64,000 nt of DNA from Cryptomeria japonica (lineage: Eukaryota; Streptophyta; Pinopsida; Cupressales; Cupressaceae). How positions within the stretch are numbered: position 1 is the first letter of the stretch; every line of letters begins with the position of its first letter. Both the position numbers and the translations under genes were made by a program. Of this stretch, positions 1-10,957 are shown piece after piece. The stretch is from contig NC_081414.1 of assembly GCF_030272615.1 (NCBI RefSeq), positions 821,807,896 to 821,871,895 of the forward strand, given 5' to 3'. The notes under the pieces were generated by a model. It made no database searches. It was not told where the DNA came from and worked only from the letters and a program-made list of their open reading frames with translations.

Positions 1-1324
1 TCTATTGAGTGTTTGCGTTACAGCTGTAGGTACCCTTCTTCACACACACAACATATGGTATGTTTCAAATATATACTTGATGTACACTATCAACAATAAT
101 TTCTCTTTCACATTGAGATTTGAGACTTCACGCTCTTCCATCCATTTGTTTCAATTTTGGCTAGTGTGAGCTATTATGTTTCAACTATTGGCTAATGTGA
201 GCTATTTGAGATGTTGAACTGTTTGATTATTATCCTAAAACTTTCTACTAAAGTTGTTTTCAAATTTATGTCATATGTTCATAATTATAAGTTTTAGGAA
301 TTTATTTTGCACATTGACATGTACATTTAATGACATGTTCAGTAGAGAGATCTAGAATGTAGACGTATAAATGATGCATTCAATAGAGAGACCAAGAATG
401 CAAAAAGTATTAGAATAACTTTGTGAAGAGAGTCATTTTTTTCCAATTTTTCCTGTGGTTGCCATTAAAGGTCTTAGAGAGGAAAAAAAATGTCACTAAT
501 TCCTATTAATTAATTAATAAAAGATAAGTAACCTTTTATTTTTAAGTATATTCAATGATTCTTTTTCATCTGAATTTCTAAACATTGATTGCTTAGGGCT
601 ACTAGCCGGTGGGGCCCTCTTAACATGACATTTCCATTTTCTATCATTTCCATTACCGTAACATTCTCACGTTAATGTTTTCTATTTCTATTTATTTGTA
701 CCTTTAATTTTGGAATAGCGCTGCAAATATTCCGAGTTTTAATTTTATTCTTTGCCCGATACGATTTCAAAAAAGGTGGACTAGGAGAAGATTACCAATA
801 GATAATATAGTTCCAATAACCATCACCTTAATACCATGTTGACCCCCCAAGACATAAAAAATTGCTAGTACATAAATATAAAAACTACCAGTAAATATTT
901 ATTTTAACACCAATACATGTTGACAAATGAATTAGTAGTTGAAAACAAAAACGTAAAAAAAATAAACAACTACTTGTACATTTCCTATTTTAATACAAAA
1001 CAACTTGCACAGATAATAAACATTTTTTATTTTTTAAAAAACTTAATGTTTACATTTGCCACTTTATGCAAGTGGCTTAAAAGTACAAATGTACTCCAAT
1101 TAGAATTACATATGCATAATTATTGGTGCATTACATGACATAAAAACAATCAATTTTAGACTTCTTAGACACTCAAGTGTACATTCTTCCAAATATCACT
1201 TCATAGCTTCATGCCTTAAATGGATCTTCACTTGGTACCAGCATTTGCAACAACTAGTATAAGGCTCCTCAATATCCAAGAATTTGCATAAAATCAAATT
1301 AAAAAAACCAAGTTTCATTCAAAG
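1..1324. other. Intergenic AT-rich DNA, no gene seen
   Basis: No reading frame here has recognisable domain content; the one short open frame (917-1138) is AT-rich and looks accidental. I found no clear repeat boundary before about 1325, where similarity to the right-hand arm of the pogo-like element begins. Confidence 0.5.
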
Positions 1325-1430
1325 CATAGAAGATAATTGAACAATTCAAAGCAATGGAGTACTGCATATTTAATATGGCATGACCCACTGTTTCCCACAA
1401 AAATTCAAATTGAAAATAGCTAGCTACCAC
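1325..1430 (+). repeat. Left outer arm of pogo-like element (part 1)
   Basis: This segment, including the words AGCAATGGAGTACTGCATAT and AATAGCTAGCTACCAC, matches the reverse complement of 17055-17155 almost base for base. It is interrupted at 1430 by the solo LTR and resumes at 10272, where AACCACAATCGAATGCATTG matches the complement of 17040-17060. The two arms flank the transposase pseudogene in opposite orientation, so I read them as subterminal inverted repeats of one DNA transposon. The true ends were not found. Confidence 0.6.
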
Positions 1431-1810
1431 TGTCATGCTTTGTGAAGTGTACTTGTACCTGCAACCACAATGCACTCAATAAATCATTATAAGCATGGTT
1501 ATAAGATTTAAATCAAAGAAAGACAAAACCATAACTAATCGACTTATTGCCTCCTACTAAATGCGAGTATGAAAATGCTCTCAGATCTGATTATGCATAT
1601 TCTAGTGACTTGACTACACTTAGATGGAGGATTTGAATGATGCAAATGCATGATCTAGCAAGAATAACATGATTTAAGCTACATGATAATAAAATTAAGC
1701 TAATATTTAAGCTAAAATTGAGCATGATAACATTGTAAAAACTGATAAACTATAAGCTAGATGCCTATAATAACAATGCATAAGATGAAAATGAGATGGG
1801 ATGCAAAAAT

Positions 1811-1815
1811 GATAT
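1811..1815. repeat. Target-site duplication GATAT, left copy
   Basis: GATAT directly precedes the TG start of the Ty3 5' LTR, and the same five bases follow the 3' LTR at 9690-9694. A perfect 5-bp duplication is what a retroviral-type integrase leaves. Confidence 0.85.
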
Positions 1816-1984
1816 TGTAGCATCCTAAAATTGCGACACTTGCAATTTCAACTGTATTTGGGTCTTCATGATGGTGACGCAACACTAAACCTGAATGGAG
1901 ACCCCGAAACTTGTTCATGACATCAAAAATTGCATTTTTTAGCACCCTGGCCTGATCCTCCTTGCACCCTGCTGTCCCTGGAGG

Positions 1985-2110
1985 TGGGACCATGGCGCCT
2001 AGCGCCTTGGTCCTTCAGGACTAGGGCGCCCAGCGCCCTGGTCCCCCAGGACCATGGCGCCCAGCACCCTGGTCCTTCAGGACCAGGGCGCCCAGCGCCC
2101 TGGTCCCTGG
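1985..2110 (+). repeat. GC-rich palindromic tandem repeat in the 5' LTR
   Basis: Roughly 30-bp units built on GGACCATGGCGCCCAGCGCC and its variants stand out in otherwise AT-rich DNA. Several units are self-complementary; the best is 2080-2106, with 12-base arms GGACCAGGGCGC and GCGCCCTGGTCC around a CCA loop, all pairs perfect. The array lies 120-240 bp upstream of the TATA-like box. The 3' LTR has a differently diverged version at about 8595-8715. The open frames across it (GAPSALVPQDHG and similar) are by-products of the repeat. Confidence 0.85.
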
Positions 2111-2229
2111 CCCTATTTTGAGCCCGGTCTCTTATGGGGCTTCGGGTCTTTAAGTTTGCAAATTGGAAAATAATGTTTCCTGGTCAGCCTAAGGTTGGAA
2201 AAATCAGTCTTTCAACCCTAATTGGGAAG

Positions 2230-2237
2230 TATATAAA
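2230..2237 (+). promoter_or_regulatory. TATA-like box of the Ty3 5' LTR
   Basis: TATATAAA lies downstream of the GC-rich repeat and is conserved in the 3' LTR at 8837-8844. The position fits a U3 promoter with transcription starting a few tens of bases later. It was not tested. Confidence 0.55.
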
Positions 2238-3085
2238 CAACATTTCCTCTCCCATTTTGGTGGATGGAAAAAAGGTAGAAATGATATTCAAGCATTCAAG
2301 CATTCCTTAAAGCAATTGAGCATTCTAAGTCTCCATTCAAGGCTAAGTGTTGCATTCAAGACAAGGATTCAACCATTGAAGAGGAGATCACATACAACAT
2401 ACAACATACAACAACAATTACACCTTCGCATGTAAGAATACAAACATTCTTACAACAAGGTATTGGTACTTTATTACATTACAATCATTTACATTTACAA
2501 CAATTTCTCATTTCTTGGTTAATTCCAAAACTGGGGTTTGACCTAAGGGCAAACCCCTAATCCCTAACCACCCAATTGTCCTCTCTTTTCTTTGTGTAGG
2601 TTGCAGGTACGCGGCTATAATTGAAGATCTGGAATCCTTGTGCAGAGACGAACAAATCCCCCTTCGTTTCGCGGATTTTTCAGAGGACCGTGTGCACGCC
2701 GAGCGCCATCATCCCGTCAACTTTCGCTCAAATTTGTAGGACAGCGTCATCTCGATATTTTACTGCTAATTCCAGGTCCGTAGCTTCATCCTATATTCCT
2801 ATCTCTATTTATAAGTGAATCTTTCTCACTTTTCATGCATTCTTAGCTCAATCCTTCTATCTACATTCTTTACAAAAGAGGGTAGCCTTGCTGTCTTAAC
2901 CCTTGAAACTCATTTAGAATCCAATCTTGCATTGTGTGGGATTGGATCTTGTGGGTTTCAACCCCTCTTTTGAATGTAAAGTCTCCCCTAAGTGAAAATC
3001 GTCAAACCCTAGTGACCTCCTTTCTCTCTCTCCTTGGAGTGGTGGGGGGAACACTTAGGGTTCGATCGTGATTTTTTGCTTTACA

Positions 3086-3107
3086 TTTTGGTGAACCCAA
3101 TGTGAAC
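3086..3107 (+). other. Candidate primer-binding site
   Basis: Immediately after the 5' LTR the sequence reads TTTTGGTGAACCCAATGTG. A TGG trinucleotide two to four bases after an LTR is the usual complement of a tRNA CCA end. It is not the common plant initiator-methionine site (TGGTATCAGAG), and I could not assign the tRNA. Confidence 0.5.
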
Positions 3108-4263
3108 ATCCTTTCTGATTATTCATGGTTAGATCTGAAAATTGGATGCCTTGATTACATTTCCATGTTTGATCTTTTGCAAATTTTAGAGGTTAATTGC
3201 ATAAAAACCCTAAATTTTCTTTTTAGTAATTGAGCTTGCGAAATGTTTAATGGTTAATGCTTGTTTCAGATCTACCCTTCTATTGCAAATTGTCAATTCA
3301 TATTTGTGCCTTAATTCTAAAAATTAAGTGGTTAAGTGTCAAAACCCTAATTTTTAAAACCCTCTTGATTCAGCCTTTGACTGATAATTTCACTGATCAA
3401 AACATCTTCAAATCGGCTGTAACTTTGGATTTCGCAACAAAATCATAATATCACTCATCCCTGAAAATTTGGAAAAAGTTGCGAGGACCGTGTGCACCCC
3501 GAGCGCCATCGTCCCCGACATTTTTTCCAAAATTTTGGGAGCTAGATCTTACTGTATTTTTCTGCTAAAATCTAGAATTTTGGCCGATTTCATCAATTTT
3601 AACACTTCCAAAATTAAAGTCAAAGTTGGTCTTGTGATTGCTTGGATTAAGGCTTCTAATCATTCAAAAATTGTTGAAATTGAAATTTTGTTTCAAAATT
3701 GTGTTCTTACTGTCCTAAATCTGAAAAGTGTGTCGGCATTCATTCGAAATTTTAGTGCTTTATTCAAATTCTTGCAATTTGTGACTTTCGAAATTAAGTG
3801 TTTATTTGCAACAACCTTGATTTCCACTTTCAAAATTGAATTTTGTGTGAAATTGAGTCAATTTTTAAATTTCAAAACTTGCATTTCTTTTGGTATTCCC
3901 TCTAAAATCATAAAATTCAAAATTTCAGTTTCCATCTCTTTTTCAAAATTCAAATAATGCATTTTCCAACAATCTTGGTAGGATTCAATTTTGAGATTGC
4001 AACTTTAAATTGGCCTATCTACAGATCGTAAAATCACTCAATTTTTTCAGATTAGCTTTAAAATCATCATAACCTTCATCTCTGAAAATTTCAAAAAAAG
4101 TTGCGAGCACCATGTGCACCCTGAGCGCCACGGTCCCTGACATTTTTTCTGAAATTTTGGGAGATTGTCGTGATTGCATTTAATAGCTTAAATCTAGGAG
4201 ATTGGCTGATTTTATTGAAATTTGCTACCTCTAAATTCAAAATCTTCTCTCCCTCTCTAATGC
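3108..4263 (+). other. Untranslated leader of the Ty3-type element
   Basis: AT-rich leader before gag. It holds two copies (3483-3515 and 4105-4137) of the 33-nt GC-rich motif also present in each LTR, each followed by a similar T-rich context (CATTTTTTC...AAATTTTGGGAG). The duplicated block repeats at about 620 bp. An open frame at 3469-3957 encodes only F/I/K/S-rich sequence and is probably not translated. Confidence 0.6.
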
Positions 4264-7200
4264 ATGAGTTTTACAACAATAAGCCCTACTTACACTATTC
4301 CCGTTAGACGAAGCCTTAGAATTAAGTCTTTCCAAGGTTTAATTACCGAGGAGATGGAACCTAATTTGAATAGCCTTTTTAACGAGGACATGGGTAATTC
4401 CTCTAATCCTCCTAATGATGAAGAAGCTCTCCATGAGGTTTCTATAGAACAACTTTCGAAATTGGATAACCAATTTGATGATTTTCAGCAATGGATGTCT
4501 CAAGAATACCCCAATAGTCAAGCTCTTTCATTAATTGAGGATCTAAAACGTATGGTTCAAAGTGATAAGAATGGAATTGATATTTTGCGTGGTATTGCAC
4601 ACATCATGGATTCGAATGTGATGCCTATGAAGAGTTGTGCCGAAACTTTAGGTTATACACAACCTCCTACTCAAGTCGATCATTCTATTCCTTTGACAAC
4701 TTCTATTGCTAGTATACCTAGCTTTACATCAAACATAATGGCTACTTCTATACAAGACATTCCACCTATGATCACCAGTCATGGGGGCAATCCTTCTTCT
4801 TCAATTAACCCTCTTCCTTCATTTAATCTGACTTTTTCATTCATTCCTTCAATGAGTGTCCCTATTACATCTCTGCAAATGAGCCTGGCGCAAGGGGGCA
4901 ATTCATTCAACCATTCCATTCCTCCTTGTAGTGCTCCTCTTTTCCATTCCTCTCCTATGACTAACTATCATAGTGTCCCGCCACCTTACTCTCAATCAAT
5001 ACCTTCTTTCAATAACATAATACCTCCATCACAATCTAACACATCTAATATGAACTCTTCGACTGAAGCGACCATTAACAATCTTGCACAAACTGTCTCT
5101 TCTTTATAGCAACAAATTGCCTCTATGAATCAATCTAAGTTTAGTGTGCCCACATTTGATGTTGCGAGCCCACTTTCTCTTGACATTGTTCGAGCTATCC
5201 CTCCGAAACATGTTGAAATCCCGCATTTGGAGCTTTATAATGGTAAAGGTGATCCTCTAACACATGTTAAGACTTTTCAAACAATATGTACCGATTTTGC
5301 TTATGACCAAAGGTTGCTTGCAAAACTGTTTACTAGGACATTAAGAGATAAAGCCCTACAATGGTATTGCTCATTGCCTTCTTATTCTATTACTTCTTTC
5401 GAACAACTTGCAAATGCTTTTATTCAACAATTTCAAAACAATATAAGTCCTAAAGTTACGTTGATTGATTTAATGCATTGTAAACAAGGTGTTAAAGAAA
5501 AAGTGACTGATTTCATTGGTAGATATAAGCATTTGTATGCTCAAATTTCTTTTCCAGTGCCTGACAATGATATTCAAAGAATCTTTATTTCTAATTTACA
5601 AAAAGATATTCGAGACAAACTTCTGTTTTCTGAGTTTACTTCTTTCCAACAGTTGTGTGCAACTCTTCACAATTATCAACTGACTGTGACTCAAATGGAA
5701 CAAGCAAATCCTATGGCTCCGAGTGATAAGGGTGATAGTAGTCAACAACCATTTGGAAAGTTTAAACCGAATAGAGAGTCCGTTAAGTTCAATGAAAACA
5801 TCATCAACAACAATGTGAATGCAGCATCAGGTGTGCCTCCTATTTCTAAGTTTTTCAAGAAAGAAAGAAAGTTTACTCCTTTGCATGAATCATTGCATAG
5901 TATTATGAATAAGTTATTGGAACAAAATGTGCTTACTCTCCCTCCTGTAAAACAAATAGATCCCGCAAAGATTAATTCACCCTATTTTGACAACAAATCT
6001 TTTTATCAATTTCATCGTCAACCTGGGCATGATACTGAAAAATGTTTTGCTTTAAAGGGTAAAATTCAAGATTTGATTGATAATAATACTATCTCTGTTT
6101 CAGGAGTGAATGATAAAGGCAACACATCTGTAGCTACTCCTAACCAAAATATTAAGATTTTTACTGATCCATTACCTTCTCATACCTCTAATGTGATTGA
6201 GACTAATGATTCCTCTTTCTCATCTGATGGTCTTGTGTCTATGACTCCGAATGTGATTAACTTTGTAGAGCAGCAAGAAAACCCTAAAGAACCTTCCATC
6301 ACATTTGATTCTAGTGAAACTATCAGGGCACCTAATGGTCCTTTATATATAGTTGCAAAAGTCAAGAATACACCTTGCCGTGGAGTGCTTATTGATCCTT
6401 CTTGCATGGTTAATGTTATTACTGAAGAATTTCTTTTTACTTTGCAATTGAATCAAGTGATCTATGACAAAACAAATGTGATTGTGAAATTATTTGATGC
6501 ATTTTCTTCTCCTGCAATTGGTTCTATTACATTACCTATTGAGGTCCATAACAAATCCCTTGATGTGAACTTTGGTATTATTCCTTCGTCCAAACAATTT
6601 CGTGTGAAGCTAGGCTATCCTTGGCTATCTTCCATGAAAGCTATTGCTTCTCCTATTCATAAATGTTTGAAATTTCCCCATAATGGTGAATTTGTTACTA
6701 TCAATCATAGTCTCTTTAAACCAGTTGAAAGAACTTCTAGCGTTCCTATTGATTATTTTTGGCCTAAACAATTCCAATCTCTTCCACCGCGAAGTGATCA
6801 TCTTTTCGAATCTTATCAAAAGTGGAAAATAGATATGATCCTATCTCTAAGTGAACCTAGAACACCCAAACTTGATATTCCTATCATTCTTGAGAAGGAA
6901 GTTCTTCCTTTGAAAGATAAAATTAATGTCTTTCCTCAAGGAGATTCCCAACCTATCCCTATGGATGTGACTATGTCTATGCCTAATAAACATTCTAAAA
7001 GTAGACCTATACCTCCTCATCATGATGGACTTGGTCTCCTTCCTAAACCAAATATTCCTCCTTTATATGGAGCAGTTCCTCCTCCTTCCTCTTATGTAGA
7101 GAAGAGACCTTCCTCTTCTCCTATTATCCAGCCTAAGAGACCACAACCTAAACACCCAAGTGATAAGGATGAGAACATTCCTCCTCCTCAATCTTCTCCA

Positions 7201-7662
7201 CTTCTTACTAAGACTAGACGAAATCGTTCTGCGCGTGAATGTCGACGAAAGCATCGTCTTAGAGCTCAGGCAGCTGCTTCTCAAACTTTGCAATCCCCAA
7301 AAACACCTTCAACAAGCATTATTCCATTTTCTCCAAAATCTCCTAAACATAAGATGCATGATGGTCTTGATCCTGTGCGAGTTAAAGATCCTATTTTTAT
7401 AAATCTTGATGATGATATAGATGAAAATGTTATTCATGATGCAAAGGTTACTTCTCTTACTTCTGATAGTGAATATGAATATGTTGATGTTGATAACCAT
7501 CTATCTAACGAATTTTCTAAATCACTTATCCTAGCTCCTAGACAAGAACAATGTGGCTTGGAACATGAACATAGCCCTTGTTTGGATCTTGTGATAGCTC
7601 CATCTGTTGTGTTGAATGTTCCTCCTCTAGCGTGTTTCCTACCTTTCCGAAATATTGATTAG
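4264..7662 (+). CDS. gag: Gag plus retropepsin-like polyprotein of the Ty3 element (one amber stop)
   Basis: One frame of 1132 codons is interrupted once by TAG at 5107-5109; the parts are 281 and 845 codons in the same frame. The N-terminal third is Ser/Pro/Asn-rich. Next comes a retrotransposon-gag capsid-like domain (about 5250-5700; ALQWYCSLPSYSITSFEQL, KQGVKEKVTDFIGRYK). A zinc-knuckle-like motif follows (5996-6060, YQFHRQPGHDTEKC) whose first cysteine is tyrosine, which would weaken zinc binding. A retropepsin-like domain (about 6337-6720) has GVLIDPSCMVNVI at its active site, with Asp at 6394-6396 but DPS in place of D-T/S-G. The C-terminus has proline-rich stretches, an arginine-rich patch (TRRNRSARECRRKHRLRAQ, about 7210-7270) and an acidic tail. 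No pol follows. I chose the start as the first ATG of the open frame downstream of the leader. Confidence 0.8.
5107..5109 (+). other. In-frame amber codon in gag
   Basis: TAG is followed by CAACAAATT. Restoring CAG would give a glutamine run, so a CAG-to-TAG transition is the simplest explanation. The TAG-CAA context also partly resembles the UAG-CAR-YYA readthrough signal, but the third triplet (CAA) does not fit YYA. Confidence 0.7.
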
Positions 7663-8428
7663 CAAGATCAGGGGGTGGATGACGTGCTAGACTAGTTTCA
7701 TTAGCATAGTAGACTCTCTCCTCCTCTCTTTTGTTACTTCTTCTATGTGTTATTCTCATACTTCTATTTGTTGTCCTTAGTGTTGTCTACTTGAGGATGA
7801 TGCAAAGCATTGAGATCTCTTTTGGTCTCTCTCATGTTGACTCAAAAGACACATGTGTTCCCTTCTTCTAGGTGACCTTCCTTGATTGGGGAATGAAGAA
7901 CAATTATGCATACATACATATATTATCATACAGCATACTGACCCCGAGGAAAAGCGAAGTCACCTCGTGCTTTGTGTTTTGTGTCTATTATCCTTGGGTT
8001 TATCTCACACTTGGGGGCTGAATCTTTGTGATAACGTGCTCCTTTCCTTCTCATTTCTTATGTGTATCACTACCTTAAAGCAATCACCCCCATTGAGGCG
8101 TGTGTGATTGCTTTAACGTAGGGGGGCATACACCCCGTCTATCCCTTCAGGATACTTGAAAATTTCTTGGCGAACTTAGCTTTGCCTTGAAAATTTTTGG
8201 TATTTCTCTTGCATGACTCATAGTGAGGGAAGCTTACTACTGACAGTCATGGTTTTCCCTCATGATCTTCCCTTTTAATTTGTCAATCGAAGTCATAAGA
8301 TCCTTAGTCCACTGGGGGCTTGGTGTATCTTGCCTCCTTGACATGGTGAAAGTCTTTGAATGTTGTTTCCTTGTACTTGACTGGAAGTATGAGCGTACAC
8401 TTATACTCCCGCTAAAGTGGAGGCTAAA
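7663..8428 (+). other. Non-coding 3' interior of the Ty3 element and polypurine tract
   Basis: No domain-bearing frame is present. The region contains runs such as TTGGGGGCTG and AGGGGGGCATAC. The last bases before the 3' LTR, TAAAGTGGAGGCTAAA (8413-8428), are purine-rich and are the likely plus-strand primer. The space where pol would sit is absent. Confidence 0.6.
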
Positions 8429-9689
8429 TGTAGTGTCCTAAAATTGTGACACTTGCAATTTCGACTGCATTTGGGTCTTCATGATGGCGACGCAATAGTG
8501 AACCTGAATGGAGACCCCGAAACTTGTTCATGACATCAAAAACTGCATTTTTCAGCACCCTGGCCTGATCCTCCTTGCACCTTGCTATCTCTAGAGGTGG
8601 GACCATGGCGCCCAGCACCCTGGTCCTAGACCATGGTGGCCAGTGCCCTGGTCCTGGACCATGGCACCCAGCGCCCTGGTCCCCGAGGACCATGGCGCCC
8701 AACGCCCTGGTCCTTGGCCCTATTTTGGGCCCGGTCTCTTATGGGGCTTCGGGTCTTTAAGTTTACAAATTGGAAAATAATGTTTCCTGGTCAGCCTAAG
8801 GTCAGAAAAATCAGTCTTTCAACCCTAATTGGCAAGTATATAAACTACATTTCCTCTCCCATTTTGGTGGATGGAAAAAAGGCAGAAACGATATTCAAGC
8901 ATTCAAGCATTCAAGCATTCCTTCAAGAAATTGAGCATTCTAAGTCTCCATTCAAGGCTAAGTGTTGCATTCAAGACAAGGATTCAACCATTGAAGAGGA
9001 GATCACATACAACATACAATATACAACAACAATTACACCTTCGCATGTAAGAATACAAACATTCTTACAACAAGGTATTGGTACTTTATTACATTACAAT
9101 CATTTACATTTACAACAATTCTCATTTCTTGGTTAATTCCAAAACTGGGGTTTGATCTAAGGGCAAACCCCTAATCCCTAACCCCCCAATCGTCCTCTCT
9201 TTTCTGTGTGTAGGTTACAGGTACGCGGCTGTAATTGAAGATCTGGAATCCTTGTGCAGAGACGAACAGATCCCCCTTCATTTCGCGGATTTTTCGGAGG
9301 ACCGTGTGCACGCCGGGCGCCATCATCCCATCAACTTTCACTTAAATTTGTAGGACAACATCGTCTCAACATTTTACTACTAATTCCAGGTCTGCAACTT
9401 CATCCTATATTCCTATCTCTGTTTATAAGTGAATCTTTCTCACTTTTCATGCATTCCTAGCTCAATCCTTCTATCTACATTCTTTACAAAAGAGGGTAGC
9501 CTTGCTGTCTTAACCCTTGAAACTCATTTAGAATTGCATTGTGTGGGATTGGATCTTGTAGGTTTCAACCCCTCTTTTGAATGTAAAGTCTCCCCTAAGT
9601 GAAAACCGTCAACCCTAGTGACCTCCTTTCTCTCTCCTTGGAGTGGTGGGGGGAACACTTAGGGTTCGATCACGATTTTCCGCTTTATG
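8429..9689 (+). repeat. 3' LTR of Ty3-type element
   Basis: About 1261 bp, starting TGTAGTGTCC and matching the 5' LTR throughout, including the GC-rich palindromic repeat (8595-8715), TATATAAA (8837-8844) and the GTGCAC motif (9297-9329). It ends TTTATG rather than TTTACA and is followed directly by GATAT (9690-9694). It has a small deletion near 9530 and an extra CAAGCATT unit near 8900 relative to the 5' LTR. Confidence 0.9.
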
Positions 9690-9694
9690 GATAT
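9690..9694. repeat. Target-site duplication GATAT, right copy
   Basis: Partner of 1811-1815. The sequence beyond it continues solo LTR copy 1, as shown by alignment with copy 2 from about 12390. Confidence 0.85.
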
Positions 9695-10271
9695 GAAATT
9701 GGGATATGAAATTGGGACCATTTGTGCTCCAAAATGAGGTCTATTTATAGGATTTTCCAAGGCTAGGGGTGATGTGGCAATAATCAATGGTTAAATTGGA
9801 GGAGATTGGGAAAGGGAGTTGGATTAAAGGGAACATCTCTCATCTTTATGGTGACAAGTGTCAAGAGGCTTCTAGAAGATGTTGAATGAAAGGGGACATG
9901 GTGGTAGGTAGAATGGGTTAGGTTTAGGAATCGTAGGTTTAGAAGTGGTAGAAGTTAGGAGAATTTGAATTTAAAAATTCAAATAATGGGAAAAGGCTAA
10001 TTAATCTCAACAACTCATGAATTTGATTTATTTTAATTAATTAGGATTTAGAAGAAATGAATTTGGATGAAGGGAATTAATTAATTTGAATTAATTAATT
10101 AAAGGGGTGAAATGAACCTATTAAGTAAATCCTTAGATTTATTAATAAGTAGATGAAAAGGAAGGATTTAATCAAATTGCATAGTGAATTCAATTAAATT
10201 GGGGAGGAGGAGATTAATTAAATAATTTCTTATTTAATTAATTATCTTTAGACCATTTTTAGGTGTATGCA

Positions 10272-10923
10272 ACCACAATCGAATGCATTGCAAAGTCAAA
10301 TTATATTATAAGACAAAATTTTATGTGTCACTTTCACTACAATCCAATTCATTTCATATTCCTGAGCGCTACAAATACCCTCCGCACATTCCTTATTCAA
10401 GGGTGCACATTCAGGTTGATACACATAGATTAACTAAATTCCCTCTGCAGTCAATGTTAAATGCTATAAATCTTTCAATTAAAATTATACTATTTTCAAT
10501 AAACCAACATTTGTTTCAATATAGTCAGTGTAAATAATATTAACAACCATATTGGATGTCCAATGATGGTTTACCTTCTTCATAGTTGCATTATGCTTTG
10601 TCTATTGATGATTTATTTAATGCGGTTTACTTTCATTTCAATGCTCTCTTACAGTTTAATAATGCCGAAATCCTCACAAAGAATGGAAAAACAATTGAAT
10701 ATCTCTTCATTTTCTTTGAAACCCCTTCATCATTTATCATTTCATTTTATGTGTGCATTGTTAAATGGAGTCTCTCTATTTATAATGCCAAAATCATTAT
10801 AGAGAATGCAAATTTTTTTTATTATTCTTCATAATTATTCGAAACCCCTTCATTATTTATGATTACAATAATATGTATGCCTAATACTATTACTTACAGT
10901 GACTATATACTGGCTATATGGTT

Positions 10924-10957
<34 letters not shown>

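Larger units (their letters stand above)
1816..3085 (+). repeat. 5' LTR of Ty3-type element
   Basis: About 1270 bp, starting TGTAGCATCC and ending TTTACA. Landmarks in order are a GC-rich palindromic tandem repeat (about 1985-2110), a TATA-like box TATATAAA (2230-2237), a GTGCAC-containing motif (2683-2715) and CTTAGGGTTCGAT near the end. The partner copy is 8429-9689. Confidence 0.9.
1816..9689 (+). mobile_element. Complete non-autonomous Ty3-type LTR retrotransposon
   Basis: The 7.87-kb element has LTRs at 1816-3085 and 8429-9689, a candidate primer-binding site straight after the 5' LTR, a purine-rich tract before the 3' LTR, and GATAT duplications. Its 5.3-kb interior holds only one long frame (gag plus a protease-like domain, 4264-7662). 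No reverse transcriptase, RNase H or integrase is visible in any frame, so it must have relied on a partner element's enzymes. The LTRs are clearly similar but carry many substitutions and small indels. The 3' LTR ends TATG where the 5' LTR ends TACA, so this is not a fresh insertion. It lies inside solo LTR copy 1. Confidence 0.9.
1431..10271 (+). mobile_element. Solo LTR, copy 1 (split by a nested Ty3 element)
   Basis: The element starts TGTCATGCT and ends GTATGCA, the TG...CA termini of an LTR. It is bounded by a perfect 5-bp duplication ACCAC (1426-1430 and 10272-10276). Without the nested Ty3 element (1816-9689 plus its 5-bp duplication) it is about 962 bp. Its right part (9690-10271) aligns with 12390-13045 of a second copy, sharing the words CTCCAAAATGAGG, TATTTATAGG (a possible TATA region), GGTGACAAGT and CCATTTTTAGG. 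There is no internal region, so I call it a solo LTR left by LTR-LTR recombination. A small non-coding element of another kind is less likely. Confidence 0.8.

Noticed and set aside
1930-2121. Gly/Pro-rich frames across the GC-rich LTR repeat (also 8424-8702, 8575-8760, 8633-9136)
   Set aside because: Open only because the repeat lacks stops. They differ between the LTRs and carry no domain.
3469-3957. 162-codon frame in the Ty3 leader
   Set aside because: Low-complexity F/I/K/S composition from AT-rich DNA in a duplicated untranslated leader, with no similarity to known gag or accessory proteins.
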